Positions 51,601 through 64,000 of a stretch of 64,000 nt of DNA are shown piece by piece. Within the stretch, counting starts at the first letter, position 1. The number at the start of each line of letters is the position of its first letter. The stretch lies in assembly GCF_032854445.1 (NCBI RefSeq), contig NC_088300.1, positions 66,068,984 through 66,132,983 on the forward strand. Direction: 5' to 3'. Below the pieces are notes generated by a model that did not search any database, had not been told where the DNA came from, and worked only from the letters and a program-made list of their open reading frames with translations. The position numbers and the translations under genes were made by a program. The DNA comes from Liolophura sinensis (lineage: Eukaryota > Mollusca > Polyplacophora > Chitonida > Chitonidae).

Positions 51601-52410
51601 TTTTTTTTTTAAATAAAGCATGAAACAAGTTTCCTATATTTACTTTATCAACATCTTCAGTTATGGTAATTTACTGCTTCAAATCCATAACATTTGCAAA
51701 GGTCACCACAACCAAGTTGCCATGTCTTTTGTCTTAACTACTTCCTGATGTACATGTACTGATTAGTAATGAGGGATAGTATTCTGGTTGCTGACAGGGG
51801 TCATTATGAGTAGAAGCTAGGGTTAGGGGCTGACTAGTCTAACCCAGCATTCTGTTAAAGATTTGTACACTCACAGGTTAGTCTCAAGACAAGAGCATGA
51901 AATTAACTGGCCTCTTAAACATATGCTCTTGTACTCTGGCTAACAGGAAATGAGTTTTGGAGGCTCACACTACACAGGGGTCAGTGTGAAATCATTCAGT
52001 TTCTCCAATGACCATCAGCTGTTTTGCCCACTGACTAGATCACAGTGTGGCCAGAGGCTACCCTGACCAGTGGCAACGTGTTCCAGATTGCAGCCTCCAG
52101 TGCCAACAGCTGACCACAGAGTCTCAACAACATCCTCCTGCTTAATGGAATTCCCAACACCAAGGCCATTAATTTGAAATCTACACCATGCTTATCATGC
52201 TTTGACTTTGGCCAATAACATTTTCTCTGGGAACTCATTGGGATGGAAGGTTTCATCAAGAGATACACAGAATGTCCAGAATTTTGTCACACTGTATTAT
52301 ACACTGTATGAACCAGCCTCGGAAACAATTGTGACACATGCTGAACTACATTAACTTGAATGAATGACTCTCAAGGAAATTAAGAATGAAGAAACCACAG
52401 AAATTATTGT

Positions 52411-52430
52411 GAACCCATGAACCCATGAAC
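52411..52430 (+). repeat. 9-bp tandem repeat
   Basis: gaacccatgaacccatgaac, two and a bit units of GAACCCAT-G. Confidence 0.85.
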
Positions 52431-52634
52431 ACTTTCTCAAAATGCATACATCTTCTTCACAGGAAGTAGTGCTACAATCTGTTCCCTTTCACATAAAAAT
52501 TTACCATATCTGAATGAAAAGAATAGCCCATCATGTATGTAGAAATTGTATCAAAGTATTATTAGTGCCAGTTCCTGGGATTATTATCTACATGTACAAA
52601 GTCATAAATCAAAAACTATAAATGGAATCAATAA

Positions 52635-52657
52635 GATATATACATATATATATATAG
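52635..52657 (+). repeat. (TA)n microsatellite
   Basis: Imperfect TA run with one TACATA interruption. Confidence 0.8.
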
Positions 52658-55600
52658 CCAAAAAAGCAAGGCCTTTCAGTAAAGTCATCGCTTTCATTTT
52701 TTGGATGATAAGTTATTTGTGGAATGCCTAAAATTGCATGTATTTAGTATAACTTTACAGCACTGCATAAATGTGAAATTAGCGCAGCTAACGAATATAC
52801 ATTGTAATTCCCTGCACAGACTGCAGGAAAAGATAAGGCAAACTTTTAGCACATATATCTGCTGTACACTTTCTCATGTAAATTTGCAACAATTCTCTTA
52901 ACACAGTTGCCTATTTATTTACCATGCACAAATTAGCCATGTCTTTCTATGCTTCAGAATTGAAAACAGCTTTGTCTTTAGAAAGCGGACATCCTTGAGT
53001 AACAATTGCCAAGCAGCCACAATATTTGTCTCCTTGTCGTTGTTGTTATGGTATTTCCAATTACACAGTCTAGTGGCTAATACAACGGGGAGATCAGCTC
53101 AGCCATTATCCACTCAATACATACAGAATGGTCTTCCTGACTACGCATTTCGCCAAATTGTGAACACCTCCTACAAAAGCCCACACTGGCTTTTTGCCCC
53201 TTTCTTCCCGTGCCACAGACTGGTCTTTGTGCTACACATTTGCTCACAGAAATTGCTTTTTGCATCATTTTGTGAGAGGGAAAGTCCAAGCTAAGTGGCC
53301 TTTTAGAGAAAACAGCTGCAGAGAATCTCTCAATGGGAGATAATGGCTCTGCTACACACAGGGCTATAGATAAGTTTAGATGAATAAGGACAGAGGGTGA
53401 CTACTGGCCAGCCATTTGCACAATGGTCAAGGTTTGGAGCTTCTGGACAGCCCCAATCCAGGGGGGTTTCCCGTCACTAAAACACCCTGGCCCAGGGAGC
53501 AGAATGAAAGCCAGGTAATGCTTAACTACTAAAAGGACTGATAAAGGCTGGAAAAGGGGATTATTGGCCTGCCTGAAAAGATCACTGTATGAGACTAATC
53601 AATGCCTGCTCTACAAGTCATCAATCACAGGGGGGACTCAATGCTCAACTGTCACCTTGGCTCTAGATATATTAATATTCCCGCTGTACAGTGCCACGAT
53701 TGGAGCAGTTGCCGGGATAGCCCAGGGACAAAACAGGCTAGAGTACTACCATTGACCATTGTACTATACTTATCTGATAAGCATATCTGTTTCATTTAAC
53801 ACAAATCATAGATTTTACACACAGTGTTTACATGGTCAGAGATCCATGGCGGTGATTACACATGCAAATGTCAACAATACCCAATGAGAGAGAATTTGGT
53901 AGAGGAATACTGTCACCAGAGTATGCTGATGTAAAAACAGAAATCACCAGTGATAATTTAATAACAGCTGACAGTCTGGAGGACTCGTACAATGAGTGGT
54001 AAGACCAACTACTGAGTCCCCCAGTTATTACTCATACCATTACTGCATGTGTAAATACATCTGACTGGATATGCTACTAATATCACACAGTAGAACACTA
54101 ATGGCCAATCTCTTACAGTATGACAACAGGCATATTCCTTTCACAACCCACAATCAAGCATTCATGTAATTGAGGCAGTTTCAAATGCAACCCCACCAAA
54201 TATACCCTTATTCTGAATTAACATTTAGAATGTTACCTTTCACATTTGAAAGTTAAAAACGCATTTAAGTACATTCTTGAAAACTTTGGAGATATGCTCA
54301 GCTGTTAAAATTTTTGTTTTCCTCATACAAACAAAAGTTCAACTTAAAAATATCTGAAACCGCCTTTAATATGCTATAGAAAGTTCAAAAGAGAGAGAGA
54401 AAACAAATGCTGTTCTAACCAACACAGGCAATTTTTCAAGTGAAAACTTAGGTACTCTACAGCTGAAAGTAATAAAGATTACTCCAGAAAATAAACAAAG
54501 GCCCTGTGGTTAAGTTTGTCCAAGCACTCAAGCCTCTAGGAAGATCAAACGAGTTGAAAAAAAAATCACAACTTGCTTAACGAAGAGAGAAAGTTTCCAC
54601 ATGCATGTAACTGGATAGGCAATGAATAGCCTACAACTAGAAAGGTGCAGATGTAACTTTCTTCAATGTTACCAAGACAGGAGTCAAATGTTGACTGTAA
54701 AACAAGTCAACACTATGTGATATCTTGATTTCAGAATTTATCATACAGGACACTTTTCATAATTTTTCAAACCTTTGCTATGTTCTAAACAGCATTAAAT
54801 GTCAAAGATTTCATTTCCAATGAACTATATTCATCAACTGGAAATTTAAATGCGTTCGAGATTTGTGGTAAATTGCAGGCTTACAAGTACCTGTAATACC
54901 CGCCATACAACATGATTACAGTGAGGAGAACCCAACAGAACTTCTACTTAGCTGTACTTAACTTTACAACGCTGAAGTACAAACCTGCGATCAATTACAA
55001 AACTTTATAAATACACGAAGTTTGAACATGCACATACATCATGTGTGAAGAATTAATGTATTATATTCAAATGCCTACCATTTGTGTGGGTAAATGTATT
55101 TCTCAATGTTTAGGCAGTTATTAGAGTATCGTTACACCTCACACCTGTACCCTTATACTAATCTTATCTAGCCTGGTGACCGGATCTTTGCCCTACCCTT
55201 CAAATCAATATTTTAAATGCCATGCTTCCGGCAATAAGAACTACCAACCTCCAAATACTTGTTTACACCTGGTCTTATTTAAGTAGTTCATATTTCCTGA
55301 CCTATTTTCATCTGACCTAAACGTAATCTTTGTCATTTGTACTTGTGTACATATATTTATGAAATACATGCTTCTTCAAGGAACCTTTAATTTGTTCTTA
55401 CCAGTTGGCAGTTATTTATACTACTATTTGGTATCAGATGGTCAAGCTATTGCTGATGGTGGAGCGCAGAATATGTCAGATGATATGTATATATTACACA
55501 AGCTACATGTATATATTTTTTACACCTGACCTTATTTTTGTGGATCACATTACCTGACCTATTTTCATGTGATTTGATTTTAACCTTTGTTACATATTTG

Positions 55601-56215
55601 TTTACATCACCAATAAAAAAACATTTTCCCTTCTAAATTACATGTATTCATTTTTTCGCCTCTGATCTTTGAGACTTGTCATGACTTATTCGTGATTATT
55701 TACACTCTTTTCAGCCCCATGACAATCCTGATGGCTGAAGATGAATATGGTCATCACTCAGCTGGTGTTGTTGCTAAGTCAGAAAACATGCATGAACATA
55801 CACAAGCCATACATATATATGTATGTATATTTCATTTATGTCTATGTACAGACATCAAACCTAATTTCACTGAATACCAGAAGTCTATGTTTCGATAATT
55901 GCAACACACTGGCTCAGAGAGCAGTTAGATGTGTAGAATCTCTTGTTCAGAGGCTTGTCAGTAAGCTGTCTCTGTATAGTACCACTCTAACCTCTGGGAT
56001 GTTGAATCTGTGACAATGTTAAGGCCGGCAGAATGGTGCTTGATCTGTAACATCAATACTGTATGCCCTTCTCTAATCTCATAACTCCCTATCTGTTTCC
56101 CCAATTGACCTCCATCTCCAAATGTAAGTAAATAAGCAAATGATCAAAATTGGCCCTAAGTCCAAGGCCCATTTCACAAATTGAATTAATCCCTCTATAC
56201 TTGCCAATATAAAAC

Positions 56216-56335
56216 AGGACGGGCACGGCAGGAAAAACTTAGCGCCAGCCTAGCAAGCATTGTGTATTGCGACAGGCTCTAGGTGGCAGAATCAATAGCG
56301 CACGCTACGATCGGAATACGAGCGCCTAGATGAAT
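56216..56335. other. Local CpG-rich block in CpG-poor intron
   Basis: About ten CpGs in 120 bp (agcgcacgctacgatcggaa and surroundings), followed by an AP-1 type TGACTCA at 56338-56344. Likely an unmethylated or recently constrained element. Confidence 0.45.
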
Positions 56336-57308
56336 GAGTGACTCAATTGAGGCAGAATGGGGCAGCCATCTCTGTCCTCACTCTCGGTGTGGGATATTTT
56401 TTGTATGGTGCCTGTTCTAAGCACAACACTGGGCCGTGGCATTCTTCTAGCATAGTGCTCAAGGAATGCCTTACCCAAGAGGTCATTACCATATGCAGTT
56501 AACCCGGCTGGTAATTGGCGTTAGGGGGGAAGGGAGGGGATATTCCAGGCAGGAAAGAAGAAGTGTATAGAGCTCATTCAATAGCGCCAATCAATGTAGC
56601 ATGAATTTTTACTTTCCCCCCTCACCTAGACTCCCTCTTATTTCTACCGCTATCAATATGTTCAGGAATATGGCAGCCAAGGATGTATATTCACACAGAA
56701 ATTGCTGAGCGTCACTGGCAGGTTTTTAACATCTAAGCATCGGGAATCGGAAGTGGAAAACCGCTACCTAGGTATAGGTGTGTACTGAATTCGTCAGGAA
56801 TGCTGAATGTAATGAATAGCACCGTACACAACAGAACCACTTGTCACATCTTGCCGCTGAGTTGCTAGACTTGCATGAAGAAAGCGATCTGACATACTGT
56901 ATGTAAACAGATCAAAACTCGAGTGCCTTGACAGTACAGTGTTTTAAACAAAACAGAATCGGACAATGTGCAAATCTTAATCAGTTTGCTTCCACGAAAC
57001 CGATGATTTTGAAACACAAAATTGATGAACAGTCAATTCTTAGGACTCTACAGAGTAGTTTTAAACCACCCTGACCTAAGATAAAAAAAAAAAAAAAATA
57101 AAAAGATAAAAAAAAAAATTGCAGCCCTGTCTAAGCTGATGGAATGAGTGCTGCCGTTGGGAGCCATGTGTTGGCGAGACAAAATCAATTTGTGTGAAGA
57201 ACAGTATGCGTTTGCGTGTAAGCAAAAATCCATTTCTCCCACAGCAAGGTGCCCAAATATCAACAAAAAGAAAGGAGGCCTTGATCAATACATGGGGAGA
57301 GGAGACCA

Positions 57309-57318
57309 TGATTGACAG
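57309..57318 (+). promoter_or_regulatory. Perfect PBX-MEIS/PREP decamer
   Basis: TGATTGACAG in the large upstream intron, about 1 kb from the CpG-retaining block at 56.2 kb. Binding is inferred from the motif. Confidence 0.45.
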
Positions 57319-58750
57319 CAACCCAGCTTAATCAAACAGCTCAAAAATTTCAAATCAGTTGCCGACAAATTTATATTGATGACTGTAAATCCTCCACAAT
57401 TGTGGTATGACTGTGAGAATCAAAATCTGAAGGTGTAAAGTAAATCCAAGTGTAAATCATTTGACAAGACGTAAAGAAGTTAGTCTAAGACCCATTAAAT
57501 CAAGTAAGAAAGTCAAAAACGAAGACAATAGGAGGACATTGATTGTTTTCTCAAGGAGCAGCTATCAATATAGTCAGAGCTTGGAATTATGGCGGATTAA
57601 GCCTGAGACTAATGTGGTAAATTGAGATCTGCCAATACCGTCTTTGTGAAGGCTGCCTTTACCATGAAAGCAAATGTGCAAGTCCATGTTATGATCTCAT
57701 GAAAAACAATGCAAATGAATTCTTTTAAGCCCATGACAACCAACATCAGGAAAAATAAACACAACAACATATTGATTAAACATTCAGGTAAGAATGGAAG
57801 GAAAAAAAAGTGTCTTTAAGAAAAGTTACACATGAACAAGACAGAAAGAAAACCAAATCACTTGGCATTCTCCTACACCACAGATATATGCAAATGAGGA
57901 GAGTACAGTTCAGATTTGCAGATGACAAAAAAAAAATCACATTCAGAATGCCTGCATACCTGGTTTTACGCTGATCAGTCTAAAGATTCGAGCGGATAAA
58001 GTAATGCTACTTAAATATCATGAGAAAGAGAGAGAGAAAAAATTGTCCACAAGAATGATGAAGTGACAATTTTACAAGATACTTTGGGAGAGCCTCTTGG
58101 AGTGTGGATATCAATTTGTCTGGTCTGTTTTAATATGTTAATGGCTGCAGAATCTTGAGGGTGGGTTAATGGACAATCTTAAGTGTGTGTGTCCAAGTAG
58201 CAGGTGTGGTATAGGATCATGACCATACCACAAGTTATCAACTTCCCAATAGAGGGACAGCTCCTCCGCCTCCCCTGTCATAACCTAGCCACAGCTTGAT
58301 TAGCTGCAGAAACCCAAGACAGTCACAACACTGGTCATTTTTCAGAAATTACGAAACTAGCCACCTGCCCACAGTGTATAGTTACAGGCAAATTGGTTGT
58401 TTTCCCTGCGTCTACCTTGGTATCTGCTGTCACCCATGTTTTCTTTACAGATACTCACTAGTATACAGCAACATTACACAACGGGTACTTCTCAGTTCGG
58501 ATTTTTAATGAGAACTTTTGGAGAGCGAGGGATTCACGAGTTCGTCTGCATGATTGAGAGATGACTTGTATCTAGCTATGCATAGCACAATACTACCTGT
58601 GTCAGAACACAAACACAATCACGGACTTACTTTTAGAGAAGAAACAAAAATGGTCACATACCTGGAGTTGATACAGACACCTCCAGCCAGTCTAGATTAT
58701 TAAAAAGATGAAGAAAAAAGTATTTACTTTCCTGGTCGTTATCTTAAAAC

Positions 58751-58784
58751 AGACAGGCAGACAGACAAACACATACACACACAT
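58751..58784 (+). repeat. (CAGA)n/(CACA)n low-complexity tract
   Basis: agacaggcagacagacaaac followed by CA units. Confidence 0.8.
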
Positions 58785-60499
58785 AGAAAATGACTTTCTA
58801 GACAAACAGGACTCAAGCAATGTGGTCAAACTGATGAAATCTATCTATATATCTCAACATGACAAGTATTTCAATTCAGTTCTTACTGCATGTCAATGCA
58901 TAACATTTCTACCCCACAATAATTAGTGACCACCCCATACCCCTTTATCCAATGTACTAAAGGCACTAGTATGCACTAACAAAAATATTTTTTAAAAAAG
59001 CAAAAATTAAATAAATAAATAAAAGATACATGAGGTGAAGTTATGTTCACAGCATGCATGAGGCTTCGAATTAACTCCATGACAATGCTGATAAATTTAT
59101 ATGTGCATCAGACAAAATAAAATAACGATGAGGAAAAACTTGAGAGTTTTCAATCCAGGCCATGAGCATTTGGTCAGGATTGCTGGCAACCATAACTAAC
59201 AATCTTCACTCCAACAGCATTACTGGCAAGTGGTAATAAAATACCGCTAGTTATTGGATGACATATCGCGTTTGTATGATTTACAGCGCTCCAGCTCGTA
59301 ACATTAGTCAAGCAGATGTCCCTCCAAGTGCTACTGAAAACATTTCGTAACACACTATCTCAGCATGCCGTGTTCTTGAGGTGTAAGAATCCATTATACA
59401 TTGCATGCCAATTTACACGCTCCTGCCTCCATTTAACACATTGTTTCACTTGCCCTGTCAGAACCCATACAAATTTATGGAAAATGCAAATTATTCCCGC
59501 GACTAGCACACAAGTACATAGAGCTTAAGTAAAACTTAAAATGCGCATCGGAAAAGAGCGGCAAAAGAAAACAGCGCCAAAAAAAAGTGCACAAATCTGA
59601 TTTGTGGTGTAACAATAAAACAGGTGTCTTTCCAGCCTTTGGTGTCAGTTGGTTTTAAATTCTGTAAAATTCCACTTATTCCCCACTTCCACCACTCAAA
59701 TGGTTCGTATGGGGAAAAGAACCAGAAAAAATAGCACTGTGAAAATGTCATTGGCTATTCATGAAGACAGTCCTCTGGGGAGCCATGTGCCACCATTCGC
59801 CAAGTCGTAAAAGTCTGGGTTTGGGAGAGGAAAGCCTTCCCAGTTTAGCCATTGCCATGCAGTAGCCATCTTGTTCTAAATCAATTTTATCATGAGACTG
59901 ACCACTGGAAAAAAGGCAACATCTTGAGAAATGAAAATACTGAGGTCGTTCCTTTTTTTGTGTGTGTGTGAACATCTCCTGCCAGCTTTAGTCTGGGAAA
60001 GCACCAAGCTAGGGGAAAACGATCTCATAAAAGTTTCATATTTGCCCTACAAAACATTATTGCATGTCCTTAATAGTTCGTAAAGTGTTTCCTGAGCAAG
60101 GCCTCTACAACACTACAGCTCTCTGTGCAAATATTCCGTGCCGGCATGTCTACGGAACTGAGCGTAGTCAGCACGCAAACTGCCACAATTGCCATAGCAG
60201 TATATTACACAGACAGTGCCAACAACCCCAGCTCAACAACACAGACAAGAGTCACACCTAAACTCAAACTTTTTTTCTTCTGGGCCGACCCAAGAGTGAC
60301 AATTAGATTGTACCATTATAAAATGACCTGGAGCCAATGAATATTTGTGGTGTTTCTTGACCTGAGATAGGTGTAAAGTTGATTTTCAAATGTACAGTAT
60401 AAATTGTAGCTCATCAATTCCTGAGGAATCATGTTGAGAACTTTGTAAACATTAATCTCATCTGATAAACTCCTCTATAGTTTAATGTAGTAACATGTA

Positions 60500-60519
60500 A
60501 ATATATATATATATATATA
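60500..60519 (+). repeat. (AT)n microsatellite
   Basis: About ten AT units in the upstream intron. Confidence 0.9.
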
Positions 60520-63500
60520 ATATACCTATTCAACAGGGACAAAACCCGGAGGAATGCGTTTTTTTGTTGGTTTTTACTCTCCCAACACACAATTACCTTT
60601 CATAATAAAGCTATCTATCTTATCTGCTTGCTAACCATGTTTAATAGCATGAATCACAAATATAATCCTCGAAAGCACTGAAGTCAGAAGATATGAAGAA
60701 AATGTGATGTCTGACACCTCAATAATAGAGGTGCCACTCTGGTTTTCCAGCTTCGACACTGGAGTGAAATACCCGTGTGCGAAGAAGGGAAAACCTCACC
60801 TGGCCTTCCTGAACAGGTTCACAGCACTGTAAGTAATCCCTGGTTTCTACATGAATGCTTAATTGCCCAACACCCGATTAAGTATGCATAATGAACATTA
60901 ATCAAATTGAGCGTTATAAAAATTTTTATGAAGATTTTATCGAGGTAATTTGCCTACAACTCTGCATAAACCGCAACTTTTTTTTAGTTTTATGATAGCA
61001 ACCTTTACGCTTCAAAATGCACCTACCAGTAATGTTGTTGACACTTGATTAAAAAAAAAATGTAGAGTTACATCGCTCATGTATCGCATAAAAAATCTCC
61101 ACAGGTGCTACTAAAATATTGTTTGGGTCTTTTAACAAAATTTTACCATGAAAAGACACACAAAATTTCACGCCAATGGTGGGTATCAGACAAACAGCTG
61201 AGGAGAAGACCAAAAGTTCCTTCAGAAGCCAAACAAGAACCTCTGGGGCACTTTGTCTACACATGAATGAGCTTTATAGGCACCTCCGTCCGCTGTGATT
61301 GTGTCATAAACATCGGAAAATCAGTGATGGGTAGGTCTTTTGCCTGTGCCATCTCTAGCCACAGATATGATTTATTTGAAGAAGATCTGGGGACCATGTT
61401 TAGAGTACCAAGGCCTATGCCAGCCAAGATCGGTCCAAGCACAGTTAAGATAAGACCTGGTTACAGGGAACACCTCCCTATATCCCTGTAACATGTATGT
61501 GCCCCCACCAATCCTTTTACTTTTTCTCCAGGAACAATTTAGCCCTTATCAAGGTCTTCATCTGGTTTGGGCCTTCCGAGAATCTTGGCCACTTCATCAG
61601 ATAACCCACAGTCTTACGATGCTGTAAAATTACTTTGCAGTCCCACAGGGTTGCGGACTTGGTGTGCATTTCGGACCAGTAATTACGCACTCTTGTACTG
61701 GTAAAATCAAGCTTCTAAATCCCACACTCTACCACAATCTATTGCAACAAATCTATTTTTCATTAACTTCCAGCCAGGGCACAGCCACTGTCCCCCATGC
61801 CACGAATCCGTAATGTATTTTTGATGGAACCAAGCCTCCTATTTTTTCCCCATCTTTCTTCGAGAACAAAAAACAACAATGCCAAATATATTCTTCTAGT
61901 CTAAGCTACCTCACGTTTCAACCCCACAACTATCTACATGTGCTTAGAAGAAAAAGGAATGGGCCTAGAGAAAAAAGCTATAATAGAATGAAAACTTGGA
62001 CAGACGGTTGTTCAATTTTTTAAGGTCCCCTCCTGAGATAGAAGTTTTCAATCCGTGTCTCTAGTGAGCGCACCCCATCAGCATTTTCAAAATTGTTTTC
62101 TCCAATCCTCCCTGGCTATCTCGCTTTACTGCTCACACACCAGATATTTTCATCCCCACAGAGTCTGGCAAAGGCAAATTTAATCAAAGCTTTGTATTTT
62201 GTGCCTGTTACCATCATAAAGCTATGAATCCTTGCGGGAGCCTTTGTCTTAATTACCTTCTCTTAAACTTCCCATGTTTGTTTAATGAACATGCAGCCAA
62301 GTCCAGCCCCAAATGGGTTACTGCTAAATAACAATTTTGAAATGTGCTTTTAGGGTCGTAAGACCAATTTCTATGACAGAAAGTAATCCATTTACTTAAG
62401 GATGCTGTTGGTCTTCGTTTGAAAAAACCTTTCATGTTTCTTTATTACATACAATCTGGTTTGAGAAATGCCAAAGTCAACTGAAGCTTTTACATAACAA
62501 GGGGGCATAACTTTGGAATGATACATAATTTGTGTGAATACACAGAATGACAAACCATTATTCAAATATCATCATTATCATTATTCTGGGTATCATCACT
62601 ATTCAAAGACAACTGATTTCCTCAATAATTAATACTGCCTACACATTTCAGCCTTTTAACTTGTGATACTGGACAAAAACTTCAAGTTAGTAATGAAAGT
62701 GAAAGTGAAACCCTTGGGGAAACAAAAGACAATAAAGGCTTTACCTTTAGTAGATTTTTGAATAACTGGGTTAACATAATGCTGATCTTGATGTTGCAGA
62801 CATAAACTCAGGATGGTTGCATTTGTTATGACGGCAAATAATGCACCAAAAACAGAGAAGTTCCAGATCATAACTGTGTTAAATTGACACCAAGGTGGGC
62901 CTTGTTCAACTGATGGATCAGTTCTAATAACATATCATGTTACAATAATATTTGTTTTGTATAATATTCCTTGTTCAAAATAAACAACTATCAGCAGCTA
63001 AGCATACAGACTGTATTAGCCTTCCTGCAAATACAGTGTAAATAGTCCGCCCTGGGTATCATGGTGCAACCTATTATAAACTTAACTGTAGAAAAATTTG
63101 CACATAAGATGATTTTGATTTAACATTTTTTACATCCTGTTCATTTTCGACCTCAGTCTACTTATGGGAATATAATATACCCTAACGAAAACCCAAACAG
63201 ACTTTATAATTGTTTATACCTTTGAACAAAAAATGCTGGCCACACTAACCAGTACTGACTAGACTGTTATTCCTGCTGACAAATGATACAGGCGCTCTTA
63301 ATGCAAAGAGATATTATTAATTATTTCTGGCAAATACAATTTGAATTTGGGGTATATTTTTGTACTGCATGGCCTTTGGTGTTCAGGTCCAAAGATGAGC
63401 GGATCACGAGTTTTACACTAATTCCAGTGCAGATGACCTCAACTATTTGACCTAGATAAATATTATCTAGATTATCTATGTTAGCGCTGGACATCGAAAC

Positions 63501-63777
63501 AAACCAGGGCTGTCATGAAAGTATTTCTAGACCCACAGAATGGTCTGTTCACACATGGTGTTAATATGACTGGGGAAAAAAACAAAGCCCTACTAAACTA
63601 TGATAAAAATGAAAATGTTAGATGACAAACATAGCTGTATCATAACTCTTTTGTTATGGAACATGCACAGGAAACAGCTACAAGGCATATACATTTGAGT
63701 GAAAGCAGACAGAAGACTGAATTTCCCAGCAACACTGATTATAACAGAAATATTGAACAGAAATGTTAATAACTTAC

Positions 63778-63910
63778 CTGCTTCACTACCATTGTCTACA
63801 TTTTGTGAGGAGTTTGTATTGGATTGACTAGTGGGTATGGGGGTATCCCCTGATCGTGAAGACTGGGTATCCTCCTGCTGATTGAAACTCAAACTTTGTG
63901 AGGGAGGTCT
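63778..63910 (-). CDS. Meis: Meis exon: Ser/Gln/Asn-rich linker before homeodomain
   Basis: A 133-bp exon read on the minus strand. The acceptor is a pyrimidine-rich stretch ending in ttatcttacag, with the first codon AGA (RPPSQSLSFN...). The donor is GAAGCAG|gtaagt. It starts in phase 0 and ends in phase 1, with the split glycine completed by the GC that opens the exon at 34854. It encodes 44 residues plus one base, rich in Ser, Gln and Asn, including SRSGDTPIPTSQSN and NVDNGSEAG. The order R/S-G-x-T-P-x-P-S/T followed by xxDNxSExG-DGLDN matches the region between the MEINOX domain and homeodomain in vertebrate Meis proteins. This is a flexible linker; no catalytic residues are expected. It is separated from the next visible exon by a 28.9-kb intron. 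A longer open frame runs through the acceptor but the upstream part is intron. Confidence 0.9.
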
Positions 63911-64000
63911 CTGTAAGATAAATGACCAAATGAAAATTATACATATATGATACATGTACTGTTAAGTCAACTATCCCTTCACCAATGAAAGTACAACGAG
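63911..64000 (-). other. Intron sequence upstream of linker exon
   Basis: Ninety bases upstream (in transcript sense) of the linker exon acceptor. A T-rich and pyrimidine-rich stretch precedes ttacag. Nothing else is recognised, and the MEINOX-domain exons must lie beyond the window edge. Confidence 0.75.

Larger units (their letters stand above)
34855..63777 (-). other. 28.9-kb Meis intron between linker exon and helix-1 exon
   Basis: The intron is bounded by donor gtaagt (63777) and acceptor tttttcag (34855). It is AT-rich and CpG-depleted apart from islands near 45.4-46.1 and 56.2-56.4 kb. It contains MEIS-core clusters (35.9-36.3 kb, 45.4-45.5 kb), one perfect PBX-MEIS decamer (57309), long TA microsatellites at 44.3 kb and a SINE tail at 48.55 kb. 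No conserved coding sequence was recognised on either strand. Confidence 0.8.
21192..63910 (-). other. Meis: Meis/homothorax TALE homeobox gene, partial (four exons visible)
   Basis: Seen: minus-strand exons at 63910-63778, 34854-34706, 21379-21303 and 21268-21192 encode successive parts of a Meis-class protein, with phases 1, 0 and 2 matching at every junction. Known for the family: Meis/Hth proteins are nuclear TALE-homeodomain factors that pair with PBX/Exd and HOX through an N-terminal MEINOX domain and bind TGACAG cores. Here only the linker and the first two thirds of the homeodomain are in the window. The MEINOX exons must lie above 63910. The exon beginning with FINARRR was searched for by eye below 21192 and not found. 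Introns are 28,923 bp (34855-63777) and 13,326 bp (21380-34705). Unusual: the penultimate homeodomain segment is present twice. Assignment to Meis rather than Prep/Pknox rests on the GDGLDNSV and [20 protein letters not shown] stretches. Confidence 0.95.

Noticed and set aside
53564-53799. Two overlapping plus-strand frames of 63-65 codons
   Set aside because: Shadow frames of each other with no family resemblance.
1-64000. Bacterial or viral features, CRISPR arrays, operons
   Set aside because: Spliced animal homeobox exons, SINEs and long introns show a nuclear animal genome; no spaced repeats of CRISPR type were seen.

Overview
This is non-coding-rich animal DNA, most likely from a mollusc, and almost all of it lies inside one gene on the minus strand: a Meis/homothorax-class TALE homeobox transcription factor. 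Four short exons are recognisable from conserved protein sequence, correct splice sites and matching intron phases. In transcript order they are the Ser/Gln/Asn-rich linker exon (63910-63778), the exon with the acidic stretch, nuclear-localisation-like basic stretch and homeodomain N-arm plus helix 1 (34854-34706), and then TWO tandem copies of the 77-bp exon carrying the TALE loop, helix 2 and the start of helix 3 (copy A 21379-21303, copy B 21268-21192). The upstream MEINOX-domain exons lie beyond the right edge. The exon for the rest of helix 3 (FINARRRI...) was not found left of 21192, so it is either off the left edge or missing from this assembly. The introns are about 28.9 kb and 13.3 kb, followed by more than 21 kb of sequence on the left.

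The main discovery is the duplicated homeodomain exon. The two copies are separated by only 34 nt, both have intact acceptors and donors, both begin in phase 0 and end in phase 2, and they differ at 13 of 77 bases but at only one residue (Ser versus Thr directly after the TALE loop). Joining A to B would shift the frame into an early stop, and 34 nt is too short for normal splicing. The layout therefore predicts strictly mutually exclusive splicing of two nearly synonymous homeodomain halves.

The organism call rests on tRNA-derived SINEs (18352-18616 full length, 19313-19551 5'-truncated, plus fragments) that match the organisation of SINEs known from molluscs, on the large AT-rich introns, and on strong excess of the palindrome TACATGTA. 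The species cannot be named from this.

Region by region: 1 to about 11.7 kb is CpG-retaining, lacks TACATGTA and has no recognisable gene. From 12 to 21 kb the sequence is CpG-poor, with local duplications (15.3 kb; 17.7/18.9 kb) and the SINEs. The duplicated exons are at 21.2-21.4 kb. The 13 kb intron contains a tandem duplication at 28.6-28.9 kb. The linker-to-homeodomain intron (34.9-63.8 kb) holds CpG-retaining islands near 45.4-46.1 and 56.2-56.4 kb and clusters of TGACAG/CTGTCA (MEIS cores). Three perfect PBX-MEIS decamers (TGATTGACAG) occur in the window, suggesting possible auto-regulation of the gene by its own product. No bacterial-type operons, CRISPR arrays, rRNA or confident tRNA genes are present, and the many short open frames look like chance frames in intron DNA.
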